A model generated the notes under the pieces. That model had not been told where the DNA came from, searched no databases, and was given only the letters and a program-made list of their open reading frames with translations. This document shows positions 44,298-53,915 of a stretch of 64,000 nt of DNA, in pieces. The first letter of the stretch is position 1. Each line of letters begins with the position of its first letter. A program made the position numbers and the translations under genes. Source of the stretch: Sphingosinicella sp. LHD-64 (GTDB lineage Bacteria; Pseudomonadota; Alphaproteobacteria; Sphingomonadales; Sphingomonadaceae); NCBI RefSeq assembly GCF_031157375.1, contig NZ_JAVIFV010000003.1:880001-944000 (forward strand), read 5' to 3'.

Positions 44298-45247
44298 CGC
44301 GTGGCCGGCGCTGGTGTCGGGGCGACGGCCGTTGCAGGCCCGGAGCCGCTGGCGGTCGGCGTCGGCATGCGTGGCTCCAGCAGGGCGGCGGTCTCGATCG
44401 TGTCCAGCGCGCGGCGGGCGAGCACGTAGCGGCGGGCATCGACCACCCATTCCCGTGCAGCCTCGCGGCCCGGCAGCCGCATCACCTCGGCCAGCGCGAC
44501 GTCGACCTGGCCCGCCTCCAGCCGCCGCGTCGCGCGGCGCAGCCGCTCGGCGGGCACCGGGGAGGGCGTGCCCTCGCGGCGGACGATGATGAGACTTCCG
44601 AGCTCGGCCCGGACCCGCCCCCACCAGCTCTGCTGCGGCCCCTCGCCGACGAGCTGCGGTGCGATCTGGCCGAGGCCATCCTGCAGCTCCTGCAGCGTCA
44701 CCGGCTCGCGCGCCGCGGCGATGATCGTGCCGACCGCCTGCGGCTGGGTCGCGCCGAAGCGCTGACGCAGCAGCGCCTCGAGGAATCCCAGCGAGACGCC
44801 GCGGTCGAGCGCGCGCCGCGCCGCGAAGGCGACCAGCAGCCCCTCGGCCCGGTCGGCATTGCCGACCGCGGCGCGCGACTGGCTGTCGACCTGGCCGAGC
44901 CGCGCCTCGATCGCCGCGACCCGGCGTGTGATCTCGGGATCGATGACGATGCGCTGCGGCTCGGCGCCGGGGGCAGGCGTGGCTTCAGGAGGGCGGGCCA
45001 CTTCCGCAGGCCCGCCCGGCGTCTGGACGGTGGTCGGCGCCGGTGGCGGCGAGGCGACCTGGACGACGGGCGGCTCCGCCGGCGCGACGCCAAGGAACCG
45101 CGCCGCGGCCTCCCAGCGGCTCAGCACCCAGCCCATCGCGGCGATCCCGATCAGGAAGAAGATCAGCGCCAGGATCAGGTAGGTCGGCCATCCGCGTTGC
45201 CGCGGCTCGGCCATCCGGCCTTCGATCGGGTCGTATCTCTCGCTCAT
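44294..45247 (-). CDS. Mitofilin/Mic60-like membrane protein of the hem operon (COG4223)
   Basis: A 317-residue protein: cytosolic N-terminus, one membrane segment (TYLILALIFFLIGIAAMGWVL, about residues 22-42), a proline-rich stretch, a predicted coiled coil (about 100-140, EITRRVAAIEARLGQVDSQSRAAV) and a C-terminal helical domain. This architecture and the place after hemC-hemD match alphaproteobacterial Mic60, relatives of mitochondrial cristae-shaping mitofilin. The periplasmic part is expected to bend membrane or contact outer-membrane proteins. The ATG overlaps the hemD stop (ATGA). Confidence 0.78.
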   Translation of the reverse strand: MSERYDPIEGRMAEPRQRGWPTYLILALIFFLIGIAAMGWVLSRWEAAARFLGVAPAEPPVVQVASPPPAPTTVQTPGGPAEVARPPEATPAPGAEPQRIVIDPEITRRVAAIEARLGQVDSQSRAAVGNADRAEGLLVAFAARRALDRGVSLGFLEALLRQRFGATQPQAVGTIIAAAREPVTLQELQDGLGQIAPQLVGEGPQQSWWGRVRAELGSLIIVRREGTPSPVPAERLRRATRRLEAGQVDVALAEVMRLPGREAAREWVVDARRYVLARRALDTIETAALLEPRMPTPTASGSGPATAVAPTPAPATR

Positions 45248-45942
45248 GCAGTGGGGCGCCCCATCATCGGCACAGTCTGGCACAGCTCGGCGGCAAGCTC
45301 CAGCAAGGCTTCGTCGCGCGGCCGCGCGGCGACGGCGATCGATGCCCAGCCCGTGCCGGCGGCTTCGACTGTGGCGTCGCTGATCGCGGCCAGACAAATG
45401 GCGTCGGGCGAGGCGACGAGCGTCCGAAACAGCGCCGCAGCGCGGGGCGAGTGCAGCAGCACCAGCGCGTGTCTCTGCAACGCAGCCACCGCGCGCGGAT
45501 CCAAGGCGTCGGCGGCTTCGGAAACATAAACCGGCACATCCGCGATCGCGATGCCGGGCCGGCTCATCCGGCGATGATCCTGTCCGCAAGGGTGGAGCAG
45601 ATATCGAGGCCCGGCCTCCGCAATCTCCTCCAGCAGCGCTGCCCCGTCGGCCGGCCCCGTCCGGACGTCGGCAAATCCCGCCTCCTGCGCTGCAGCCGCC
45701 GTCGCGTCTCCGACAGCGAAGCAGGGCAGGTCGAAAAAGGGCGCCACGCCGCCACCGCCATGGCGCGCGGCATTGGCGCTGGTCAGCATGACCGCGTCGA
45801 ACGGTCCCTCGGGGGCCGTCCAGGGCAGCGGCCGCACGGTGAAGAGCGGGGCGACGACAGGCTCCAGTCCCAATGCCCGCGCCCGCGCCGCGGTTTCGTT
45901 GGCGCCGGGCTGCGGCCGCAGGATCAGGATGTCGCGGCTCAT
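45244..45942 (-). CDS. hemD: Uroporphyrinogen-III synthase
   Basis: A 232-residue enzyme closing hydroxymethylbilane with D-ring inversion. Sequence conservation in HemD is low; here the identification rests on the N-terminus (ILILRPQPGANETAARARALGLEPVVAPLF), the DAVMLTSANAARH block, and position between hemC and the mitofilin-like gene with ATGA overlaps on both sides. Confidence 0.88.
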   Translation of the reverse strand: MSRDILILRPQPGANETAARARALGLEPVVAPLFTVRPLPWTAPEGPFDAVMLTSANAARHGGGGVAPFFDLPCFAVGDATAAAAQEAGFADVRTGPADGAALLEEIAEAGPRYLLHPCGQDHRRMSRPGIAIADVPVYVSEAADALDPRAVAALQRHALVLLHSPRAAALFRTLVASPDAICLAAISDATVEAAGTGWASIAVAARPRDEALLELAAELCQTVPMMGRPTA

Positions 45943-46805
45943 CCGGCGAACATCGCCCGCAGCGCCGGGCTGGCCCTGGCCAGCAGCCGCTGCGCCAGCT
46001 CCGCCGGATCGCTCCCGTCCTCAGCCAGCACCTCGCGGCCGTCCGGGCTCAGGATTTCCGCGCTGAGCCGCCCGTCGCCCGCCTGCGCCGCGACCGCCGA
46101 CCGGCAATCGCCGCCAAGCGCGGCCAGGAACGCGCGCTCCAGCGCGACGCAGCGATGGGTCTCGCCATGGTCGATCGCGGCGACCAGACCGCGCACCTCG
46201 GCATTGTCCGCGAGGACCTCGATCCCGATCGCGCCCTGCGCCGGGGCGGGCAGAAATCCGTCCAGCGGCACGCCGATCTCCAGTCCGAGCCGGTCGAGCC
46301 CCGCGGCCGCCAGCAAGGTCGCGTCGAACTCGCCCCGTTCGATCTTCGCGAGCCGGGTCTGCACGTTGCCGCGGATCGAGGCGATCTCGAGGTCGGGCCG
46401 CCGCGCCAGCAGCTGCGCCGTCCGCCGCGGCGAGGAGGTCCCGACTCGCGCCCCCTCCGGGAGCGCGTCGAGGCTGTCCGCCCCGACCAGCCGGTCGCGC
46501 GTATCCGCCCGCTCGAGCATCGCCGCGACGACCAGCGCGTCGGGCCGGATCGTCTCGACGTCCTTCATCGAATGGACCGAAAGGTCGGTGCGCCCCTCGA
46601 TCAGGCAGCGGTCGAGCTCCTTGGTCCACAGCGCCTTGCCGCCTACCTCAGCGAGCGGCCGGTCCTGGATCATGTCGCCGCTGGTGGTGATCGGCACGAT
46701 CTCGGTCTCGACGCCCGCGCTGGCGCGCAGCGCCTCGGCCACCATATGGGCCTGGGCGAGCGCGAGCGGCGAGCCGCGGGTACCGATACGCAAGGGACGG
46801 ATCAT
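45939..46805 (-). CDS. hemC: Porphobilinogen deaminase (hydroxymethylbilane synthase)
   Basis: A 288-residue enzyme polymerising four porphobilinogens. It has [14 protein letters not shown] (7-20), HSMKDVET with the catalytic Asp (D82), [25 protein letters not shown], and C234 in GGDCRS, the dipyrromethane cofactor attachment site. First gene of hemC-hemD-Mic60-like. Its start is 44 bp from that of tsaD on the other strand, so promoters overlap. Confidence 0.95.
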   Translation of the reverse strand: MIRPLRIGTRGSPLALAQAHMVAEALRASAGVETEIVPITTSGDMIQDRPLAEVGGKALWTKELDRCLIEGRTDLSVHSMKDVETIRPDALVVAAMLERADTRDRLVGADSLDALPEGARVGTSSPRRTAQLLARRPDLEIASIRGNVQTRLAKIERGEFDATLLAAAGLDRLGLEIGVPLDGFLPAPAQGAIGIEVLADNAEVRGLVAAIDHGETHRCVALERAFLAALGGDCRSAVAAQAGDGRLSAEILSPDGREVLAEDGSDPAELAQRLLARASPALRAMFAG

Positions 46806-46849
46806 GCGGCGCTTGTGCTAGCGGCAAGCGGAGTGGCAGGGAAGCACGG

Positions 46850-47884
46850 ATGAACTTGATCCTCGGCATCGAATCGAGTTGCGACGAGACGGCGGCGGCG
46901 CTGGTGACCGCCGATCGCCGCATCCTCGCGCATCGCGTCGCGGGGCAGGAGGCGGCGCATCGTCCCTATGGCGGCGTGGTGCCGGAGATCGCGGCGCGCG
47001 CCCATGTCGAGATCCTGCCGGATCTGATCGAAGAGGTTCTGGCGGAGGCCGAGGTGAAGCTCGCCGATGTCGATGCGATCGCCGCCACAGCGGGCCCCGG
47101 CCTGATCGGCGGTGTTATGGTCGGCCTGCTCACCGCGAAGGGTCTGTCTCTGTCGACAGGCAAGCCGCTGGTCGCCGTCAACCATCTCGAGGCCCATGCG
47201 CTCTCGCCGATGCTGACCGAGCCCGGTCTTGCTTTTCCCTATCTGGTGCTGCTCGTCTCAGGCGGCCATTGCCAGTTGCTCTTCGTCGAAGGCGTCGGCC
47301 ATTATCGCCGGCTCGCCACCACAATCGACGACGCGGCCGGTGAGGCGTTCGACAAGACCGCCAAGCTGCTCGGCCTCGGCTATCCCGGCGGCCCGGCGGT
47401 GGAGCGGGCAGCGCAGAGTGGTAATGCTGCTGCCGTTCCGTTGCCGCGCCCGCTGGTCGGCTCGGCCGAGCCCCATTTCTCCTTCGCCGGCCTCAAGAGC
47501 GCGGTGCTGCGCGCCCGCGACTCCGGCCGATACGCAGATGCCGACATCGCCGCCTCGTTTCAGCAGGCGGTGGTCGACTGCCTCCTCGATCGTACCCGTG
47601 TCGCCCTCGAGGCCGCGTCGGGCGCTACGGCCCTGGTGGTCGCCGGTGGCGTCGCTGCGAACCAGGCGATCCGCGCGGCGCTCACGGCCCTTGCCCATGC
47701 GCACGATCTCCCGTTCGTCGCCCCGCCGCTTTGGCTTTGCACCGACAATGCCGCAATGATCGCCTGGGCCGGCGCGTTGCGTTTCGCCGGAGGGCTGGTG
47801 GACGGCCTCGACGCCCCGGCGAGGGCCCGTTGGCCGCTCGATCCCGATGCCGAGAAGGCGCGCGGGGCGGGGGTCAAGGCGTGA
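46850..47884 (+). CDS. tsaD: tRNA N6-threonylcarbamoyladenosine synthase subunit TsaD
   Basis: A 344-residue ASKHA-fold enzyme required for t6A37 in ANN-decoding tRNAs. [14 protein letters not shown] (6-19), the metal-binding histidines in [21 protein letters not shown], and GYPGGPAVE are all present. The stop overlaps the gpsA GTG start (GTGA). Confidence 0.95.
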   Translation: MNLILGIESSCDETAAALVTADRRILAHRVAGQEAAHRPYGGVVPEIAARAHVEILPDLIEEVLAEAEVKLADVDAIAATAGPGLIGGVMVGLLTAKGLSLSTGKPLVAVNHLEAHALSPMLTEPGLAFPYLVLLVSGGHCQLLFVEGVGHYRRLATTIDDAAGEAFDKTAKLLGLGYPGGPAVERAAQSGNAAAVPLPRPLVGSAEPHFSFAGLKSAVLRARDSGRYADADIAASFQQAVVDCLLDRTRVALEAASGATALVVAGGVAANQAIRAALTALAHAHDLPFVAPPLWLCTDNAAMIAWAGALRFAGGLVDGLDAPARARWPLDPDAEKARGAGVKA

Positions 47885-48861
47885 GGATCGGGGTTGTCGG
47901 CGCCGGCGCCTGGGGCACGGCGCTTGCTCAGATCGCCGCGGGCAGCGGCGGCGAAACGCTGATCTGGGCGCTGGAGCCCGAGGTCGTCGACTCGATCAAC
48001 ACGTCTCGTCAGAACGCGCTTTTCCTCAAGGGCCTGCGGCTCGCGCCCGCGATCCGCGCCACGGGGGATCTCGCCGACCTCGCCGGCTGCGATGCCTTCC
48101 TCGTCGTCACGCCCGCTCAGCATCTGCGCGCGGTCGCGGGCAGATTGCCGGCTGCCGGCAAGCCCCTGATCCTCTGCGCCAAGGGCATCGAGGAAGGCAC
48201 CGGCCTGCTCATGCACGAGGTCGCAAGGGCGGTGCAGCCCGCCTCGCCGATCGCCGTCCTCTCGGGGCCGACCTTCGCCCACGAGGTGGCTGCCGGCCTG
48301 CCCACGGCGGTGACCCTCGCTGCGGCCGACAAGGCATTGGGCGAGGCGCTGATCGCCCGCATCGCCCGCCCGCATTTCCGCCCTTATTATTCCGACGATG
48401 TCGCCGGCGCCGAGGTCGGCGGCGCGGTCAAGAACGTGCTCGCCATCGCCTGCGGCGTGGTGGAGGGGCGCGGCCTCGGCCTCAACGCCCGCGCCGCCCT
48501 CATCTCGCGCGGCTTTGCGGAAATGACGCGCTTCGGTCTCGCCAAGGGCGCGCGCGCCGAGACGCTGGCCGGCCTCGCCGGCCTCGGCGACCTCGTCCTC
48601 ACTTGCTCCTCGACGAGTTCGCGCAACTTCAGCCTCGGCAAGGGGCTCGGTGAGGGCGCCCGCGCCGCCGATCTCCTCGCCGATCGGCGCACGGTGGCGG
48701 AAGGCGCCTTTACCGCGCCGGTGCTGAAGCGGGCGGCCGCAGCCCTTGAGGTCGACATGCCGATCGTCAATGCGGTCTGCGCTTTGCTGCAGGAGGAGGC
48801 GTCCGTGGATGAGGTGGTGGGACAGCTCCTGTCACGACCGCTCAGAAGCGAAGGCGTTTGA
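47881..48861 (+). CDS. gpsA: Glycerol-3-phosphate dehydrogenase [NAD(P)+]
   Basis: A 326-residue enzyme making sn-glycerol 3-phosphate for phospholipids. NAD site [14 protein letters not shown] (4-17), [29 protein letters not shown], and the catalytic Lys in [19 protein letters not shown] 47881 overlaps tsaD by 4 bp. Followed by a REP pair. Confidence 0.94.
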   Translation: MRIGVVGAGAWGTALAQIAAGSGGETLIWALEPEVVDSINTSRQNALFLKGLRLAPAIRATGDLADLAGCDAFLVVTPAQHLRAVAGRLPAAGKPLILCAKGIEEGTGLLMHEVARAVQPASPIAVLSGPTFAHEVAAGLPTAVTLAAADKALGEALIARIARPHFRPYYSDDVAGAEVGGAVKNVLAIACGVVEGRGLGLNARAALISRGFAEMTRFGLAKGARAETLAGLAGLGDLVLTCSSTSSRNFSLGKGLGEGARAADLLADRRTVAEGAFTAPVLKRAAAALEVDMPIVNAVCALLQEEASVDEVVGQLLSRPLRSEGV

Positions 48862-48868
48862 CCCCACC

Positions 48869-48954
48869 CGTCACCCTGAACTCGTTTCAGGGTCCAATCC
48901 TGCGCCGGCTCCGCGGCTCGAATCTGGATGCTGAAACATGTTCAGCATGACGGG
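48869..48954. repeat. REP-like pair (CCTGAAC/GTTTCAGG class)
   Basis: CGTCACCCTGAACTCGTTTC starting at 48869 and GATGCTGAAACATGTTCAGC starting at 48928 and ending ATGACGGG, two palindromic units flanking about 30 bp. A second repeat class, different from those at 2552, 24454 and 53779. It lies between the convergent gpsA and sdhAF4 genes. Confidence 0.75.
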
Positions 48955-48960
48955 TTGGAG

Positions 48961-49128
48961 TCAGAAGTCCCAGCAAATCCCCTTGTTCTCCCAGTCGCCG
49001 TAGCGCGTCGGCTCCTTGCCCTTGGGGCCGCCATGTTCGTTGCCCTCGTCGACGGGGCGGGGCTCGGGCACCGGCGGGCTCTTTGACAGGTAGGCGGGCG
49101 GTTTCACGTGCGGCGGGCGTTTGGCCAT
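48961..49128 (-). CDS. Succinate dehydrogenase assembly factor 4 homologue (DUF1674)
   Basis: A 55-residue protein: MAKRPPHVKPPAYLSK, a Pro/Glu-rich middle, and the hallmark C-terminus HGGPKGKEPTRYGDWENKGICWDF, which matches the SDHAF4/DUF1674 family that helps flavinated SdhA assemble. No sdh gene is near. ATG 49128 gives the full conserved length. The head-to-head distance to htpX is 66 bp. Confidence 0.88.
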   Translation of the reverse strand: MAKRPPHVKPPAYLSKSPPVPEPRPVDEGNEHGGPKGKEPTRYGDWENKGICWDF

Positions 49129-49194
49129 GGGGCATCCATTTGAATTCTGGGCGTCTCGCTCCCACATTTCGGCCACGGAGGTTGCGAAGGCAAG

Positions 49195-50091
49195 ATGAGC
49201 ACGTTCAGGACCATGTTGCTGCTGGCGGCACTGACCGCCCTGTTCATGGGTCTCGGCTACACGATCGGCGGCGCCGGCGGCGCGGTCATCGCCTTCCTCG
49301 TCGCGGCGGGGATGAACCTGTTCACCTACTGGAACGCCGACAAGATCGTGCTGAGGATGCACAATGCGCAGGAGGTCGACGCGCGCTCGGCGCCGCAGCT
49401 CCACGGCCTGGTGCGCGAGCTCGCGACGCGCGGCGGCCTGCCGATGCCGCGGGTCTATCTGATCGACTCGCCGCATCCCAACGCGTTCGCGACCGGCCGC
49501 AATCCCGAGAATGCGGCCGTGGCTGCGACCACTGGCCTGCTCGCGATTCTCGACACCAACGAGGTCGCCGCGGTGATGGCGCATGAGCTGGCGCACGTGA
49601 AGAATCGCGACACGCTCGTCATGACGATGACGGCGACCATCGCCGGCGCGATCTCGATGCTCGCCAATTTCGGCCTGTTCTTCCGCGGCGGCGGAAGCCA
49701 GAACCTGATCGCCACGCTGCTCGCGGTCATTGTCGCGCCGTTTGCCGCGATGCTGGTCCAGCTCGCGATCAGCCGCACCCGCGAATATGGCGCGGATCGT
49801 GGCGGCGCGCTGATGCACGGCGATCCGCGCGCGCTCGCCCGCGCACTGGCCAAGCTCGCCGGCGCAGCGCAGCGCATTCCCAATCCGGTCGCCGAGCGCA
49901 ATCCGGCGGCTTCCGCGCTCTATATCGTGCCCGGCATGGGCGGCGACAGCCTGTTCTCGACCCATCCGGCGACCGAGAACCGGATCGCCGCGCTGGAGGC
50001 AATGGCGGCCGAGCTCGGCGGTCCCCGCCCGGCGCCGCGCGTCGCCGGCGGCAGCGCTTCCGCGCTCGACCCGCTCGGGCGCCGCCGCTGA
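49195..50091 (+). CDS. htpX: Membrane zinc metalloprotease HtpX
   Basis: A 298-residue M48 protease with two N-terminal membrane segments (residues 5-45), zinc motif HELAH (in [14 protein letters not shown], near residue 130), two further hydrophobic segments, and the downstream Glu in [14 protein letters not shown]. It degrades damaged membrane proteins on the cytosolic side. The stop overlaps the probable CTG start of rsmB. Confidence 0.93.
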   Translation: MSTFRTMLLLAALTALFMGLGYTIGGAGGAVIAFLVAAGMNLFTYWNADKIVLRMHNAQEVDARSAPQLHGLVRELATRGGLPMPRVYLIDSPHPNAFATGRNPENAAVAATTGLLAILDTNEVAAVMAHELAHVKNRDTLVMTMTATIAGAISMLANFGLFFRGGGSQNLIATLLAVIVAPFAAMLVQLAISRTREYGADRGGALMHGDPRALARALAKLAGAAQRIPNPVAERNPAASALYIVPGMGGDSLFSTHPATENRIAALEAMAAELGGPRPAPRVAGGSASALDPLGRRR

Positions 50092-51299
50092 ACCGCGCCG
50101 ATCCGCCGGGCACGGCCGCGCGCCGCGCGGCCTTGCGTCTGCTCGATGCGGTGCTGCGCAGGGGATTGCCGCTGGAAAGCGCGCTGGACGCCGCCGCCCG
50201 CGATCTCGACCGCGCCGACGACCGTGCCTTCGCCCACGCCATCGCCGCCGAGGCGCTGCGGCGCCTCGCCGATCTCGACGCGCTGATCGACAGCGCGACC
50301 CGCAAGCGGCTGCCCGACGATGCGAAGGCGCGGTTCGCCCTGCGCATTGCACTCGTTCAGGCGCTCGCACTCGATACGCCGCACCATGCCGCGATCTCGA
50401 CGGTGCTGCCGCTGGTCGACGGCGGCCCGCGCAAGCTGGTGCACGGCGTGTTCAGCGCGGTGATGCGGCAGCAGCCGGTCCTGCCCGACGTCCCGACCCT
50501 GCCCGAGCCGGTCGCGATGCGCTGGCTGAAGGCTTGGGGCGAGGACGTCCTTGATGCAGCTGCCCGCGCGATCGCCACACCGCCGCCGATCGATCTGTCC
50601 TTCCCGGCAGACTCGCCGCCACCCGGGATCGAGGGGATCAGCCTGTTGCCCGGCCATCTGCGCCTCCCGCGCGGCACCTCGGTCGCGGCCCTTCCCGGCT
50701 ATGCAGGGGGCGAATTCTGGGTGCAGGATATCTCGGCCTCGCTCCCCGCCCGCCTGCTCGGTCCGGGCGACGGCCGCACGGCGCTGGATCTGTGCGCCGC
50801 CCCTGGCGGCAAGACGATGCAGCTCGCCGCCGCCGGGTGGCGGGTGACGGCAGTCGATGCCTCGGAAAGTCGCCTCGCGCGACTTTCGGACAATCTCTCC
50901 CGCACCGGCCTTTCCGCGGAGGTGGTCGCCGCCGGTGTGATGGCCTGGGCGACGCCCGCGCCGGTCGACGCGATCCTGCTCGACGCGCCCTGCTCGGCGA
51001 CCGGCATCTTCCGCCGCCACCCCGACGTCCTCCACCGCGTCCGCCCGAAGGCGATCGCGGAGCTGGCCGAGGTGCAGCAGGCGATGCTCGCCCGCGCCGC
51101 CGACTGGCTGAATCCCGGCGGCGCACTCGTTTATTCGGTCTGCTCGCTGGAGCCGCAGGAGGGCGAGGCGGTCGCCCGCACCTTCCTCGCAAGCCGGCCG
51201 GATTTCGTTCAGGAGGACGAGCAACGCATCCTTCCAGGCACATACGAAGAAGCCGGTGGCGCCGACAGCTTCTATCTGACCCGCTTTCGACGCGCCTGA
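50088..51299 (+). CDS. rsmB: 16S rRNA (cytosine967-C5)-methyltransferase RsmB-like
   Basis: A 403-residue NusB-like/RsmB fusion: an N-terminal RNA-binding helical domain, then a SAM domain with [34 protein letters not shown] and [10 protein letters not shown], whose Cys residues are the catalytic pair. Conserved residues ([17 protein letters not shown]) begin upstream of the first standard start (TTG 50133). The only upstream option is CTG 50088, overlapping the htpX stop as CTGA, so that start is proposed. Confidence 0.88.
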   Translation: MNRADPPGTAARRAALRLLDAVLRRGLPLESALDAAARDLDRADDRAFAHAIAAEALRRLADLDALIDSATRKRLPDDAKARFALRIALVQALALDTPHHAAISTVLPLVDGGPRKLVHGVFSAVMRQQPVLPDVPTLPEPVAMRWLKAWGEDVLDAAARAIATPPPIDLSFPADSPPPGIEGISLLPGHLRLPRGTSVAALPGYAGGEFWVQDISASLPARLLGPGDGRTALDLCAAPGGKTMQLAAAGWRVTAVDASESRLARLSDNLSRTGLSAEVVAAGVMAWATPAPVDAILLDAPCSATGIFRRHPDVLHRVRPKAIAELAEVQQAMLARAADWLNPGGALVYSVCSLEPQEGEAVARTFLASRPDFVQEDEQRILPGTYEEAGGADSFYLTRFRRA

Positions 51300-51381
51300 C
51301 GCCCTTTCGGAGGCAATTAGCCGGGGATAAGTCCCGCCGCTTCCTTGCCCCGCGAGTCGCGCGGATGCTAGATTCGCCGCC

Positions 51382-52041
51382 GTGCCGCAGCCCGTCCGCA
51401 TCTCCCCCTCGATCCTCTCCGCCGATTTCGCGCGCCTCGGCGAGGAGATCCGTGCCGTTGACGAAGCGGGGGCCGACTGGATCCACGTCGACGTGATGGA
51501 CGGCCATTTCGTGCCCAACATCACGATCGGCCCGGCGGTGGTGAAGGCGCTGCGCCCGCACACGGCCAAGCCGTTCGACGTCCATCTGATGATCTCGCCG
51601 GTGGATTCGTATCTTGAGGCCTTCGCGGAGGCCGGTGCCGACACGATCACCGTCCATCCCGAGGCCGGTCCGCACCTTCATCGCACGATCCAGGCGATCA
51701 GGGCGCTGGGCAAGCGCGCCGGCGTCTCGCTCAATCCCGCGACCCCGGCCAAGGCGCTCGATTATGTGCTGGAGGAGGTCGACCTCGTCCTGGTGATGAG
51801 CGTCAATCCCGGCTTCGGCGGCCAGAAGTTCATCGAGAGCCAGCTGCGCAAGATCGAGGCGATCCGGGGGCGGATCGACAAGCTCGGCAAGCCCATCGAC
51901 CTCGAGGTCGACGGCGGCATCGACCAGTCCAACTGCCGCCGCGTCGTCGATGCCGGCGCCGACGCGCTCGTCGCCGGCACCGCGACCTTCAAGGGCGGCC
52001 CCGCCGCCTATGCCGAGAACATCCGGGCCTTGCGGGGATGA
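51382..52041 (+). CDS. rpe: Ribulose-phosphate 3-epimerase
   Basis: A 219-residue TIM-barrel enzyme interconverting ribulose 5-phosphate and xylulose 5-phosphate. Metal ligands lie in [12 protein letters not shown] and in [22 protein letters not shown] is the phosphate loop. Start is GTG 51382 ([16 protein letters not shown]). The stop overlaps the next gene (ATGA). Confidence 0.95.
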   Translation: MPQPVRISPSILSADFARLGEEIRAVDEAGADWIHVDVMDGHFVPNITIGPAVVKALRPHTAKPFDVHLMISPVDSYLEAFAEAGADTITVHPEAGPHLHRTIQAIRALGKRAGVSLNPATPAKALDYVLEEVDLVLVMSVNPGFGGQKFIESQLRKIEAIRGRIDKLGKPIDLEVDGGIDQSNCRRVVDAGADALVAGTATFKGGPAAYAENIRALRG

Positions 52042-53777
52042 GCCTGCTCGAGCGGATCGACGCCGAGGAGGGCGAGATCGAGCCGGGCAAGCGACTGATC
52101 CGCGTCGGCGACGATCGCGGCCTCTCCCTGTTCGAGCGGATGGGCTACCGGCTCCACCGCCTCGCCTGGCGTACGCCGCTGCACAAGCTGCGCCTGCGCG
52201 GCCGCGTCCCGCTGAAGCTGATCGCCGTCCCGAAAGACCCTGTCGCAGGCGAGAAGACGGCCGGTGAGGCGCTGATCGACGGCGCCTTTTTCCATCACGG
52301 GCACGAGCTGCCGGTCGACGGGCTCGATTTCACCGCCACCGGCTACCCGGAGGACTTCGCCGACTATCTGCAGAGCTTCGCCTGGCTCCGCGATCTCGCC
52401 GCCGCCGTCACCCGCGATCGCGGCGCCGGGGTCGCCGAAGCCGTGATGCGCAAATGGCTCGATGCCTATGGTGAGCATGTCGGCGAGCCGGCCTGGCGCG
52501 CCGATCTCTGGGGCCGGCGCATCCTCTTCTGGACCGCCTACGCCCCCTATATCCTCTCCAGCAGCGACATCGTCTACCGCTCGTCGGTCCTCTACGCGCT
52601 CGCCCGCGGCGCCCGCCATCTCGATCGCGGCGCCGACAAGGTCCCGCCCGGTCTGCCGCGCGTCACCGCCTGGTGCGGTGTCATCGCCGCCGCCCTGCTC
52701 GTCCAGGGCGGTCCGGCGCGGCTGAAATCGGGTGAGGCGGGCCTCACCCGCGCGCTCAGCCTCTCGCTTCACGACGACGGTGGCCTGATCAGCCGCGCGC
52801 CGTTCGAGCAGCTCGCTCTGGTCGAGACGCTGTCGCAGCTGCGCTCGGCCTACATCGCCGGCCGCCGCGACCTGCCGGACTGGCTGATCGAGGCGCTGGA
52901 AGCGGCGGTCGGCGCGCTGCTCGCCGTCACGCTAGGCGATGACGGCCTGTCGAGCTGGCAGGGCGGCAACAAGGCGAGCCGGCGCCGCGTCCTCGCCGCC
53001 GTCGAGGCGTCCGCCGTCACCTCGCAGGCGCTCCGCCAGGCGCGGGGCTGGGGCTATCAACGCGTCCAGTGCAAGCAGAGCGTGCTCATTTTCGACGCCG
53101 CCCCGCCCCCGCCGCCCCGCGCGCTCTCCGGCGGCTGCGCCTCGACCCTCGCCTTCGAGTTCAGCGACGGAGCGGATCGCCTGATCGTCAATTGCGGCGG
53201 CGAGGGGTCAGCGAAGGGCGCACTGCCCGAAGCGCTGGCCAACGGCCTCAGGACCACCGCCGCCCATTCGACCCTGACCCTCGCCGATCGCAACTCGACC
53301 GCGATCCACGAGGACGGTTCCCTCGGCAAGGGCGTCGGCCAGGTCGAGATGTCGCGCGACCAGACCGCTGGCATCGCCCGGGTCGAAGCCACGCACGACG
53401 GCTATGCCCGCCGCTTCGGCCTGATCCACGAGCGCCGCCTCACCCTGTCGCCCGACGGTCGCCAGCTGACCGGCGAGGACCGCCTCCACCCCGCGGAGAA
53501 GCGTCGCCGCCACGCCGAGACCATCGCCTTCGCCGTCCGCTTCCATCTCGCTCCGGCGGTCGAGGTGACCGCCACCGCCGACGGCCAGGGCGCGATCCTG
53601 CGCCTGCGCGGCGGCGCGGCCTGGCAGTTCCGCTGCCGCGGCGGCCAGCTGATGCTGGAAGACAGTGTCTGGATCGACGGTTCGGTACGCGCCCAGCCGA
53701 CCCTGATGCTCGCCATCACCGGCGAAACGCCGCCCGATGGCATGACGATTTCATGGGAGCTCAAGCGGGCCTCCTGA
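52038..53777 (+). CDS. Heparinase II/III-family protein
   Basis: A 579-residue protein: an N-terminal alpha-barrel part (about 30-300) and a C-terminal beta-sandwich heparinase II/III-like domain (about 320-570; [32 protein letters not shown]). Enzymes of this fold cleave uronic-acid polysaccharides. No signal peptide is seen at the N-terminus ([12 protein letters not shown]), which is odd for a polysaccharide lyase and suggests a cytosolic substrate. Position between rpe and purH is common in alphaproteobacteria. ATGA overlap with rpe. Confidence 0.82.
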   Translation: MSLLERIDAEEGEIEPGKRLIRVGDDRGLSLFERMGYRLHRLAWRTPLHKLRLRGRVPLKLIAVPKDPVAGEKTAGEALIDGAFFHHGHELPVDGLDFTATGYPEDFADYLQSFAWLRDLAAAVTRDRGAGVAEAVMRKWLDAYGEHVGEPAWRADLWGRRILFWTAYAPYILSSSDIVYRSSVLYALARGARHLDRGADKVPPGLPRVTAWCGVIAAALLVQGGPARLKSGEAGLTRALSLSLHDDGGLISRAPFEQLALVETLSQLRSAYIAGRRDLPDWLIEALEAAVGALLAVTLGDDGLSSWQGGNKASRRRVLAAVEASAVTSQALRQARGWGYQRVQCKQSVLIFDAAPPPPPRALSGGCASTLAFEFSDGADRLIVNCGGEGSAKGALPEALANGLRTTAAHSTLTLADRNSTAIHEDGSLGKGVGQVEMSRDQTAGIARVEATHDGYARRFGLIHERRLTLSPDGRQLTGEDRLHPAEKRRRHAETIAFAVRFHLAPAVEVTATADGQGAILRLRGGAAWQFRCRGGQLMLEDSVWIDGSVRAQPTLMLAITGETPPDGMTISWELKRAS

Positions 53778-53778
53778 T

Positions 53779-53860
53779 CGTCATCCCGGCGCAGACCGGG
53801 ATCTGAGGACCAGGAGTCACGGCATGTCTCCACGAGGCCCCGGCCTGCGCCGGGGTGACG
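53779..53860. repeat. REP-like inverted repeat pair
   Basis: CGTCATCCCGGCGCAGACCG starts at 53779, and its inverted relative (CCCCGGCCTGCGCCGGGGTG core) occupies 53834-53860. Same class as those at 2552 and 24454. Located between the heparinase-like gene and purH. Confidence 0.8.
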
Positions 53861-53915
53861 GGCTGGTCAGTAGACGCTAAGGGCCTCGCAAACTCAGCCT
53901 CTTCAAGGACTCCCG

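Noticed and set aside
49103-49118. TTTCACGTG core within sdhAF4 as a third parS site.
   Set aside because: Only 11 of 16 positions fit the consensus, and the right arm (CGGCG) does not match; the two sites at 20 and 22 kb are far better.
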